Positions 12,832 to 22,690 of a stretch of 64,000 nt of DNA are shown piece by piece. Under the pieces are notes generated by a model. It saw nothing but the letters and a program-made list of their open reading frames with translations. It ran no database searches and had not been told where the DNA came from. This DNA comes from Setophaga petechia (Eukaryota > Chordata > Aves > Passeriformes > Parulidae). The stretch is from contig JANCRA010000028.1 of assembly GCA_024362935.1 (NCBI GenBank), positions 4,438,501 to 4,502,500 of the forward strand. The letters run 5' to 3'. A program made the position numbers and the translations under genes. Position 1 is the first letter of the stretch. Every line of letters starts with the position of its first letter.

Positions 12832-12974
12832 TTTCTAATCAATGCTTTCATGTCTCTCAGCCATGAGGTCCGAGCCTTCAGCTGCCCCCCAAGCTGCTCA
12901 GCATTTCCTCTTTTAGCAGCAGGCACAAATATCAAGATGAGTGTCCCTGTTATCATTCCCAGGAGTGGAGATAC
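12832..12974 (-). CDS. SPNS2: SPNS2 internal exon (TM6 and central cytoplasmic loop)
   Basis: The exon is 143 bp: 47 codons plus two bases of an asparagine codon. The product begins [20 protein letters not shown], which is helix 6, followed by a charged stretch [20 protein letters not shown] and DMKALIR. The charged stretch is the cytoplasmic loop linking the N- and C-terminal six-helix bundles of the MFS fold. This loop is one of the more variable parts of the family, and here it differs from the mammalian form I remember at several residues (for example alanine-alanine for alanine-threonine, and asparagine for histidine). The acceptor is CCTGCAG and the donor GTAAGA. The intron that follows is 1,139 bp, phase 2. 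Confidence 0.95.
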
Positions 12975-13744
12975 CTGCAGGAGAAAAACAGTGAATTAGA
13001 GAATTAGGAGCCAGGAGGTTTGCTTGGACTGGTCAGGAAGAAGCAGAATTCATCCTTTTGGTCTCAGTGACTGCTCCTCACAGCCAGTCAGAACCTGCAA
13101 GCATCGAGGCCTCTGCTCCTGTCCTTCCTCCAGGTCATTCCCTGCACTCTCTCATCTCACTCTGGACACATGCAGCTTTGAAAATACCCTGAGTAAGGCA
13201 GACCATTGTGTTAATAAGTACCAAGATTCATCTAAACATGATTCTTGAGTGATGTTTAACTCTTTGGAAGCCTACTCCCAGCTGGGATGAGAGACCAGCT
13301 GGTTTCTGGGTGAGTGCAGAGGCCTTTTAAAGGCCATTAGACCAGCTGAAAGATTTCTGGATGTAGGGAACATGCTTTGAAAACTCCTGCTTGATACACA
13401 TCCCTCTTCCAGCTAACCCACAATGGCTTCCTGTTTCAGGTATCTTCCTCAGTAAAACAGACCAAGAAACATTGAAAATTCAGGCTGGAAGATAGGGAAA
13501 CAACACATTCAAGGGCTTGGTTTCCCAATATCCAACCCTTTCTCCCAAGCACTAGGCAAAAATAAAAAGATCACACAGCATTTTGTAAGCTATAAGAACT
13601 ATTCTTGTTTTGACAAGAATTCTTTGTTTTGAAATTCCATTATTGTCAGAATGGAAAATAGCTCCATCAGGAAAATAGGAACATGGATTTCACTGATGTA
13701 TCATCTCATCTAGACATGCTATTTAAAAAATAATTCCTATCCAA

Positions 13745-13817
13745 GGAAAAAAAAAAGAAAAAATTACCAAAACAAAATAAAACAAAAAAAGACAAAGAAA
13801 CAAAAAACCCAAAAAAC
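13745..13817 (+). repeat. A-rich low-complexity tract
   Basis: About 70 bases consist almost only of A with scattered C and G, including AACAAAATAAAACAAAAAAA. It could be the remnant of a retroposon tail, but no element is recognisable next to it. Confidence 0.75.
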
Positions 13818-15330
13818 TTCCATTATTAACCTAAGAATTCCTTTACACATGGAGCAGTGTTTCATGTCCAAAGATGACAAACTCACAATCCTTCTAGGGA
13901 AGGAAAGACAAAAGTATTTCAGGATTTAAAAGTCAGGAAAATCACTCATCCAGGAGTACATTGAAGCCTGATATAGCATCCTTATGACAGGTGCACAGAA
14001 GACACAGAACTGGTAAAAAATACTGGAAATGCTGTTTATTCTACAGCCAGATGATTGCAAGTGTCTTTGATTTTTATCTAACAGCTTAAGTACCCATCAG
14101 GACAATATCCATGGGCACTCAGTAATGCTGCAGTGAAACATTTGCTTTATTGTTAGATCCAGAAACAAAGCTGCCACTTGTCCATGTGCCCTGCTGTCTT
14201 TCTCAGCCCTCTGAAGTGTGGATTATTCCTGACCTCTTCTGTATTTGGAGCCCACAGGAGATCACAGAGGGAAGCATCATCCTGGGGAGTCATTCCCATC
14301 TTGTAAGAGCACATAATTGCCACAGGGATGGAAGCTGCTTTACACTGATGTCTGGATGCTTTTTAGATGTGCTGTGTGACTACAAAGACAGAGCAATGGT
14401 GTTCAAAGCAACCCCCACAGATGTGTGCAGCTCATCAGATTCCCCAGATTTTGTACAGCCAGGGAATCCTGCACCAAAGTGTCTTTTATAGTGGAAATCA
14501 AGAGCTGTAAGGGGTACAGTCTTGCAGATAGCCTGGATTTCTCTGGATAACTATGAAGACACCACCTGAAAAATCCTAGTGATGATCTCTTTTCACAGAT
14601 TGACCATTTGGGTTTAACAGACAGATTTGATTTTCCAAGAGTGCTCCAGTTAAAATCCACTCACCAGAGGACAGGCTTTGGTGGTTTTACTTCTTGTGTT
14701 TGCCTCTGCTCAAAAGTTCATGTTACTCTTAAATATTTCTGCTAATGAGGCAGCATCCTCCTGGTGGGAAGCTTTAGGTACTCCAGGTGCAGAGCTGGAA
14801 ACTGCCCTGCACTCTCCCAGATGAACATTCATGGTGATGCTCCTGGCTTTGCTTACCCTGGGCATGGCCTGTGCCACAGAGGGTGCATTTGCTTCACATG
14901 GGAACCCTTGCATTTCACCACCAACTGTTATAAACAGTGCTGGCCTGAGCTTCATGAGATTCACAGTCCCCATGAAGTGCCAGAGCCACAGAATGCACCT
15001 CACATGCCACCCACAGCCCCAAAGGTCAGGAACCAGTTCTGCTGGGCCACTTCCTCTCGGCTCTTTCAAGACATCTTTGTGTGCAGAAGCTGTTTTGTGA
15101 GCATGTGATTGGAGTGGATTATCTTTTCAGCCCATTTATCAGGGTCCCAAGAGGTTAAAATAGAAGGAAATGGAGTGTCTCAGGGCAGAAAAACAAGCGG
15201 AAACTGGAACAAAGTGTTTTTTCCTCAAAGCCGGAAGCCATTCTCAGAGTTTCTTGACAGCAGGAGACTGAAAGACTGTGGAGTTGATTTAAGGCCAATG
15301 CCTCGTCTTCCTGCCCTCATCAAAAAGTCA

Positions 15331-15354
15331 TGATTGATTGATTGATTGATTGAT
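15331..15354. repeat. (TGAT)6 microsatellite
   Basis: Six uninterrupted TGAT units. It is intronic, about 230 bp downstream in the transcript from the 67 bp exon. Confidence 0.95.
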
Positions 15355-15582
15355 AACAAAGTGTGATTGGAAAATTCTTGCTCCCAAGCAGGGAAAACTC
15401 CAAGTCCCACAAGCCGAGCCCACAAATCTTTGCTTAGAGAGTGCATCAACATCCACAGATGTAATTTCCAATCCTTCACCTTTCAGAGATAATACCAGGT
15501 TGAGCCATTGTGTGATGGAGCTCTTGCTAACACCAATTAACCAAGCACCTCTCATTAGGATGTGCCATTAGATGGGACTTAC

Positions 15583-15649
15583 CCGCAGGGCCCAGTGCCA
15601 GTCTCCAGCAACCTGCTTCACACTCGAGCCAGTGATGTACCCCAAGCCA
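15583..15649 (-). CDS. SPNS2: SPNS2 internal exon (TM5 second half)
   Basis: This small 67 bp exon has one base completing the serine codon and then 22 codons reading [12 protein letters not shown] followed by [10 protein letters not shown]. It carries the glycine-rich second half of helix 5 and the connector with the tryptophan-containing DWHWALR segment, typical of spinster proteins just before helix 6. The acceptor reads CTTGCAG and the donor GTAAGT. The exon ends at a codon boundary, so the next intron (2,608 bp) is phase 0. It is too short to form a recognisable free-standing ORF; the identification rests on protein similarity and on the splice phases joining its neighbours exactly. Confidence 0.95.
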
Positions 15650-17480
15650 CTGCAAGAGAGGCCAAGAGAGAGCTGGTCAGAGCTTGAAGAGTGCCACACT
15701 CACAGCTGCTCTTAGACACAGAGAGGCACAACAAACTGTGTGTCCTCAGCTCCCTTGTCCTACAGGAAGAAATATGGGCATTGAAGCAGATGGTGGCTAC
15801 TATGTGACTCTGCCCAGCAGTGCTGATCTAAAAATGTCCAAATCTGATGGAGATTTGGAAGTTTATAGCTGACCTTTCAATCTACAGTGGATGGAAAGAA
15901 AGACTTAAAACGAATTTATTTCCCAATTTCACTTCTACATCAGGCCTTTCTCTGTACTAATATGAATATTAAATAATTTTATGTTCAAGCTTTTGTTAAA
16001 AAGTGCCCTTCAAGGACAGGCCATATTCCATCATTAGATTTTTTTTTTTCTTACCACTAAATAGTACTTGGTTCTAATCAAGCAGGAAGAGACTATTTTC
16101 TATTAGCTTGGAAGAAAAACCAAGAAGAACATGCAAGAAGTTTGTTGGGAGACCTTCAGCCACATATAAGAAAAAAGGTGCATCACAAGAGACTAAAGGT
16201 GAACATAACCACATTTCTCTCAACATGAATTGAAGGTAAATACCTTTTTTCAAAACTGCTGCATTTGTTGTTGAGATTGCCTTGGCTAAAGTTGCCAGGA
16301 TTGCAGTGGAGCAACTGTGAACCCCCCTCCCTGACCCCCCTTCCTTTATTGAACAGTCTGCTAAGCTTTGCAGGTTGTCAGCTATAACCTCCCTAGAACT
16401 GGACATTTTACCCATTCAGGCCCCAAAATCAAACCATGAATCATCACAGACTGGTTTGGGTTGGGAAAGAGCTTAAAATTTGTCCAGTTCTGCCCCCTGC
16501 CATGGCAGGGACACCTTCCACTGTCCCAGGCTGCTCCAATCCCTGCCCAACCTTCCAGGGATCCAGGGGCAGCCACAGCTGCTCTGGGAATCTGTGCCAG
16601 GGCTTCACCACCTTCACAGGGAAGAATTTCTTCCAAATATCCAATCAAACCCTCTTTCAGTTTACAGCCCTTGTCCTCTCCTCCATGGCTTTGTAATCCA
16701 TGCTGCTGCTGGATATTGAGACAATGAAGTCCCAGAATCAGGCTCAACAGGATGAATATTTATAATTTCTTTTAAGTTCATTGAATTTTCTATGTGAATA
16801 CTTGGAATCCTTGGTCCTCTTGGCAAAATACTCTTTTCACCAGTTAAGGATCTGCTTCTCTCTATTTCCTCAAGACCAAAAGGATGTTTGTGAGTTTTAT
16901 CTCACAGGTAAGTGTTCCAGCTTGTAAAATGCACCACCAGAAGTTTTTCTCTGAGTTTGGAACATGTTGCCCATGGATTCCCTGCTGGAAATGAACCCAT
17001 ATTGCCCTTTTCCCCAGGATGTTGTCCTTCTCTGGGAAATGGTATGCAAACTATGCAAAGCCACCTTGCTGACAATACCACAATAGAGGGTCAGCCATTA
17101 TTTTAAAAAATAAAAATAATGACAGATTCCCTCCTGTCCCAACAATCAGATACTGTGTTGGGCTGATAAAGAAATTCCACTGAGAGAAAAAGTCAGCTCA
17201 AATATTTTTATTCCATTTCCACGCCATTGCTGTAAAAAAGTAGGGAAAAAATCTAAATAAACCAACAACAAACTTCCCATTAGTTCCCAAAAGTCACACA
17301 TGAACCAGTAAGAGGGCAAAAAAAAATCTAATTCCTGCAACTAATTAGTCACTGCTCACAATATTTTCCTGTCTACATTCCAGCCAAGGTCAAGAACTAT
17401 CATCATTAGCAATTTCAGATCTATGTGAGTTATTTAAGAGAAAAGCCATAAGGAGATTGAAGAATCTTTGTGTCACTTAC
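15650..17480 (-). other. SPNS2: SPNS2 intron (1,831 bp, phase 2)
   Basis: The intron lies between the TM4/TM5 exon and the 67 bp exon. It contains one minus-strand CR1 copy at 16436-16738. Nothing else recognisable appears in 15650-16435 or 16739-17480. Confidence 0.9.
16436..16738 (-). repeat. CR1 LINE 3'-end fragment
   Basis: About 300 bp of CR1 lies in reverse orientation. The marks in order are GGTTTGGGTTGGGAAAGAGC, CCCTGCCATGGCAGGGACAC, CTTCCACTGTCCCAGGCTGC, GGCAGCCACAGCTGCTCTGG and AATTTCTTCCAAATATCC. Its sense strand is the same as that of SPNS2. Confidence 0.9.
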
Positions 17481-17632
17481 CTGCCCAGAGGAATTGCAAA
17501 GTAGAAAACAGAGAGCATCAGGGTCCTTGTGTTTTTGGTGAACAGGTCTCCAATGATGGTTGGTGCAATAGTAGAATAACTGGCTTCACCAATGCCAACC
17601 AAGCCCCGGGAGAGCACAAAGAGCCAGAAATA
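17481..17632 (-). CDS. SPNS2: SPNS2 internal exon (TM4 to first half of TM5)
   Basis: The exon is 152 bp: 50 codons plus two bases of a serine codon completed by the next exon. The product starts [20 protein letters not shown] and ends [10 protein letters not shown]. It covers helix 4, the short loop with GDLFTKNTR, and the first part of helix 5. The arginine in LSRG is, from memory, the residue that is mutated in zebrafish spns2 (R153S; about R200 in mammals) and needed for S1P export; it is intact here. The acceptor ends TTTCTCAG and the donor is GTAAGT. The upstream intron is 21,605 bp (phase 0) and the downstream one 1,831 bp (phase 2). The sequence is close to the mammalian protein, with leucine-to-phenylalanine at the fifth residue the only change I notice. 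The reading frame continues cleanly on both sides. Confidence 0.96.
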
Positions 17633-18392
17633 CTGAGAAAAGAAATAGAAACATTAGCAGGTCCCCCCTTGGCTTTTTAAATTCAGGATGGACAGCAATC
17701 AGGGAAATACAAATTCATGTGACTGGAAAATTATGCTCCTGTATGCATTTATTTTTAGAATTTCAGAGCTGTTTCATTTGTCTTTTGCCCAGAAGAAAGG
17801 GACGATAAGTTTTTGTGAAGATTTATAGGCATGAAAGAAAAGTAATAATAAAACATTTACTCAGTGACATTCAAGAACATGTCCTAAAAGAGGCAGAACA
17901 CCCCCAGTTTGTTCCAGATCCCAGCTCACTCTTGCTGAGTTGGGGAGGCCTGGGGAGGTGGGTGAGTGTAACAAACCCTGCTCTGGGATCCAGGAACAGC
18001 AATTCCTGCTGAGCACAACCCATCCTCCCAGTGTGCCAAGGACAGCTCCACTGGGAAATCCTAAAGGCTCTTCAAACCTGGGAAAGAGGGGAACCTGCAA
18101 TTCCCCAAACCAAATGTCCTCCTTCACTAAAAGCTATGGAATAACAGAATCTTTCAAAGGTGCTGAGCACCCATCTCACTCCACTTGCCTTGAACAGCAG
18201 CAGACACCTCCCCAGAACTGTCAGAGGAGACCTGAGCTTTACTGGGAACCAGGAACATCTGTGTCCTCTGCAAGCAGGACCTGCAGGGAATGAGCCAGAG
18301 GCTCACAGGGCAGGGGCATGCAGGAGGCATTCAGCTGCCCAGGGAGCACCTCTGGGTGAAGGGCAATCCCACAGGATGAGGATATATCAAAA

Positions 18393-18871
18393 AACAGGCG
18401 ACCCCAACATCTGGGAATGATTGGCAACTGACTCCATTGATCCAGAATGCTGAACAATTGCTTTATTAAAATTATATTATATTATTTATATTCTATTCTA
18501 TTCTATTAATCATATCATATTATAGAATACTAAAAGGATATTATACTATACTATACTTATACAAGGACACATACTAAAGAAAACTTGTGACTGTCTCCAG
18601 ACAGTCAGGACACAGCTTTTTTGAATTGGCCAAGGAAACAAAACAATCCTCAATCAAATCACTTCAGGTAAAAAATCTTGCTAATATTCCACATGTGCAA
18701 AAACAACAGGAGCAGCAGGTAAAGATAAGAATTTTTTCTCTTTCTTCTCTCTGTTCAGAGAATGTGAACGGCACAAGGATACACTTCACATTCAGCACAA
18801 CTCAGTCTAAAATGGTCAAAAAGAATTTGCTTATCCAATAGAATTTTTTTAATGGCCCATTTCAATCAACA
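18393..18871 (-). mobile_element. Endogenous retrovirus LTR, minus orientation (songbird ERVL-like)
   Basis: Read on the minus strand, this resembles a songbird LTR. It starts TGTTGATTGAAATGG at 18871, passes a TATAGTATAGTATAATATCC-type AT-rich zone (18470-18560), reaches a canonical AATAAA at 18467-18462 followed by GCAATTGTTCAGCATTCTGG, and ends near GTTGGGGTCGCC. No internal viral sequence was found. Its edges are approximate and no target-site duplication was located. It has the same orientation as SPNS2. Confidence 0.6.
18470..18560. repeat. AT-rich short tandem repeats inside an LTR
   Basis: Runs of TATTA, TTCTA and ACTAT units lie in about 90 bp. On the minus strand this is the TATAG-type array seen within this LTR group, so it is probably part of the LTR and not a separate satellite. 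Confidence 0.8.
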
Positions 18872-19170
18872 CTTTCATGGACTGTGAGGACCTGATTTTC
18901 AACCTAAGCTCTTTCACTGCCCCTGCAGTTTTCTGGGCGCAGGCTAAGACACAGTGCTTTGATGCCTGAATACCAGATACATGAGAACAAGCAAACTCTC
19001 AGCCATCCAAGCAGCTTGAGCTACACCCAGAAATAATTGCAGGGACAGAAATGAAGCAGTCAATGCAGAAAGTTGTAAGCACTGGGAAATCTATTTCAAC
19101 AAATTTAACCTCTATAAATCCTCAATTCGCTGTCATTATGCTGTAGATCATTTGTGAGAAGAACAGCAGG

Positions 19171-19415
19171 GATTTAAACTGAAGGAAGGCAGGCTTAAAT
19201 TAGATATTAGGAAGAAATTCCTCCCTGTGAGGATGGTGAGGCCCTGGCACAGGGTGCCCAGAGCAGCCGTGGCTGCCCCATCCCTGGAAATGTCTAAGGC
19301 AAGGTTGGATGGGATTTGGAGTAACCTGGGACAGTGGAAGGTGTCCCTGCCCATGGCAGGGGGTGGGATGGGATGAATTTTTAGTTTCTTCCCTTCCTCT
19401 GTGATTCTATGCTTA
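19171..19415 (+). repeat. CR1 LINE 3'-end fragment
   Basis: Sense-orientation CR1, with TTAGATATTAGGAAGAAATT, GGTGAGGCCCTGGCACAGGG, TGGCTGCCCCATCCCTGGAA and CCCTGCCCATGGCAGGGGGT followed by TGTGATTCTATG at the 3' end. It is one of the better preserved copies in the window and is antisense to SPNS2. Confidence 0.92.
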
Positions 19416-21972
19416 TGATATATCCTTAACCATGAAAGTGCTTTGGGAAAAATGACCAATTACCAATTCTCCTTCTTCAGATAGGAAAAAGTCAAGGGAA
19501 ATGACTGATTTTGTGCCCTACAGCAAAGCCAAGCTAGAGCACAAGTCTCATTCACAAACATGGAAAATGCCATGCAGACTCCAAGCCACGTGCCTCAGTC
19601 ATAAATACACCCATCAGCAGACAAAAATCTACCTCTGACACGTTTGCATTGTTCTGCTCACTGTAATCCCTGGTGGAAAAGAACATTTTGAGGATTCCAA
19701 CGGCCACAAACACAAAATACTTTCGTGTACTCTTCACTTCCTCATATTTTGGTGTGAATTGTGGAGCAGTATGCATTTTCTGCAGGAACCCAAGTTCCTT
19801 GTTTGCTGGCAGGGTGTGTGCAGTGCTGCTCACATTCATGCATCCCCCACAGGCTGCACATACGTAACTCACACACGTGGGTGTGAGCACAGAGGGCAAT
19901 ACTGTGACTCAAATGATTTAATTTCTGCCAATTTCCCAATGCTCAACCACTCCACTGCAGAAATATGCTGGCAGTCATTGGTGCACAGGTAACCAATGTA
20001 TTCTGAATGAGCAACAGTATTTCTAACGTGCTGAAAGGCTTAGTCATGCAGAATTAGACAGCAGGGAACTGCAGGCTGGCTGTGGTTTCTGAGGAAGATC
20101 TGGATCACAGAGAGGGTGACAGGCAGAGCAGTCACCAGCCTGGGATGAAATGGGCAGTGTTACCTACAGCTGGAGAATGACAAGTTTGTAAATGCACTGG
20201 ATGTTCCTCAAATTTGAAATACCTACAGAAAAATGACACAATTTTGTGCTCACCAGCCAGTGTCACCCCCAGTGAATGCACTGGGTAGGAATTTCTCCCA
20301 AACACTGCTGTGAGAAGGTTCCTCTTACAATCCTTGTGCAAAGCAGGAAAACTGCACCAAGTATTCCTTTTGTGGTAGAGTGACTCAGTTTCATCAATAC
20401 CATGGAATCAGATGCCCAATACCATGAAATCATCTGCAACAAGTACCACATCCACTCTTCTCTCTCAGCTCCTCTCCCTGGCTGATCCCATGCTGTCACA
20501 CTCCAAATATCCACTTAATATTTAAGCTATGTTTTTTGAAGCAGTGGTATTCAAACTTAAGTAATAAGATTTTAACTTCATCTGGGTATAAAAGCAGTCT
20601 TAAAAAGCATAATCCACATAAAGACCTGGATAGTATTGCCCTTCTGAGATCAGATATTCAAGACTACAGACCATCCAGCCATTAAGTTGTGACAACTAAA
20701 TTAAACATACAAAACTCTAAAACAATTGAGGGAATTATTTACAGTTGGTTCTATACTATGCCTGGTTTTGGAGCTCTATATCTAGAATTAATGAGCTAAT
20801 TCCTCTTCTTACCAGTTCTTTGGGATCTTTGGCTAGCATGCACCCTGTTGGAACTCGTATGATAAAATTAATTTGCTAAGATGAGCTGGGACCCCCATCT
20901 TCCATCTCTCATCAGTCACTCAAAACTTATGTTTTAGCTGTCTCTGAAGAGGGACAGCTGGGAGCTCCCCAGGGCAAAAACTGGTCCCATCCATGCTAGG
21001 CCTTGTCTTTTTGTTTTTCATATAGAAAGAAAAATACAAACAACAAAACAACTCTAAAATTCTTATGGTGCTGCTCATTTGGACCACAGACATTCCATGA
21101 ACCACTCAGAAACTGGTTCCAAAACCACTCCATATGCACTACAGACAACTGCTATTTTTGTGTACATTTATACACATACACCCATAGAACATCCCTTTTC
21201 CTCTCCAAGTGTAGTGGACATGACAACCTGCACAGACACATGGCAAAGTCAGATATTCCACATGCTGAGGGAAATTCTGTTCTCCTCCACAGCTGTAGCA
21301 GGACACCTCTGCCATTTCCTCTGCACTGGATTTTCCCCCCACTGCTTTTCCATTTGTGTCCTACCTCAGGGTTCTCAGGAGTTTAATGAAAGAAAAAGGG
21401 CTGACACCAGCTCAATTCTGCCAGTGCTCAAAAGCAGAACAGGCAGCTCAGACTTTAACTGAATTTCACTGTTCCCCAAGCAGAAATTGATATATATTGA
21501 AGAAGCCAGTTTCTTTCTATATGACTTGGTAACTCTGCTGTAATTTGTTCATCTGTGCAAGTAGGTTTCTGGCAGGAAAACTGAAAATATCTGAGTCAGC
21601 TTTCAGGACCTGAACTAATTCCTTCCCCATAGGTTAAGCCCAGCAACCTCAACACTTATCAGCAGTGTTTTCCTAAAATGAAATGCCTGAAACTGAAGTT
21701 TTTTGAAACAAGGTGCTGTTAGGACAAGTGATTAATTTGCCTTTAATTTTGGAAAGCAGTCATATCAGAGACTGTCTGCACCTCCATGAGAGCTGCCAAC
21801 ATCTCCTGGTTTGGAGAGATGCAGATGTTTTTTGGGATGAGTTCATGGCCTCAATCCCCCTCCTTGCCCGTGTGCCAGCCCAAGGTGCAGCTCCCTGGCT
21901 GTGCTGGATCCTGCAGCCACAGAGCAGCTCTGTGGCACCAGCCTGGCTGTGCCACTGGGCAGGGACACCTGG

Positions 21973-22059
21973 GCCACAGCACCTGCCTGCTACGAGTTCC
22001 AGCAGCAAGTCAGGGTGCAAAATTTGCTCCTGGAACTCACAGCAGGCAGGTGCTGTGGC
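21973..22059 (-). other. Imperfect inverted repeat able to form a 36 bp-stem hairpin
   Basis: The arms 21973-22008 and 22024-22059 are reverse complements at 33 of 36 positions, with a 15-base loop between them. The mismatched pairs are 21992/22040, 21993/22039 and 22003/22029. In RNA copied from the minus strand (the SPNS2 sense) the first two become U-G and G-U wobbles, leaving one G-G mismatch. Weaker complementarity appears to extend outward to about 21905 and 22128. The size resembles a microRNA precursor, but an old palindromic transposon could look the same. Confidence 0.7.
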
Positions 22060-22634
22060 TCAGGGCTTCCAGTCCCTGTCTCCAACTTGTGTGGCTGGTG
22101 AGACACAAGGCAGGGAGGATTCCAGTACACAATAAACCATCAACACATGGAAAGAATGTTGGCTGCAGAGACCCAGAACTGCCACAGCCTTCCTGGGAAT
22201 TTCCCTTCAAGAGATGACATCACCAGAAGTTAATGCATGGGGAAAGCACTCACACCTGTGAATGGGAGGCACAAAGGGTCAGTGGGTGTGCTCTCTTCTT
22301 CCCATCTCCCAAATATATAGAAGGAAAAACAGCCTCTAGCCAAAAAGCAAAAGAAACCAAATTCCTCAAAATAGAAGTGAGTTTCAGAAGGGATACAAAT
22401 CCTTGTCCCTTGGGGATGTGCCAGTAAGGAATAGAACATTCAACCTGCCAACTTCTAAATTTCTTAAACTATCAGCAAGCCACAGACAGCAAGAGTGACA
22501 GATCATGGGGTCCAAGGGACCTGGTCCCATTACTGTCACCAGTGTCACCAAACACTACAAGCTGTGGATGTGACACTCCTTCCAGAATTTACAGCTGACA
22601 AAAAGCTTTCATGGTCAGAGTTAAATATTCATAA

Positions 22635-22690
22635 TACAGAACCATTGAATTGTTTAGGTTAGAAAATACCTCTAAGAACATCAGGTCCCA
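22635..22690 (-). repeat. CR1 LINE 3'-terminal remnant
   Basis: A short diverged stretch (CAGAACCATTGAATTG, TTTAGGTTAGAAAATACCTC) fits the reverse complement of the CR1 3' end. It is only about 55 bases and is the weakest CR1 call here. Confidence 0.6.

Larger units (their letters stand above)
12975..15582 (-). other. SPNS2: SPNS2 intron (2,608 bp, phase 0)
   Basis: The intron lies between the exons at 15583-15649 and 12832-12974. It contains an A-rich tract at 13745-13817 and a TGAT tetranucleotide repeat at 15331-15354. The rest (13000-13740 and 13820-15330) shows no recognisable gene or repeat. Confidence 0.9.

Noticed and set aside
21713..22217. Overlapping ORFs of 140 and 143 codons
   Set aside because: They cover the inverted repeat, whose two arms open frames on both strands; the products are not protein-like.
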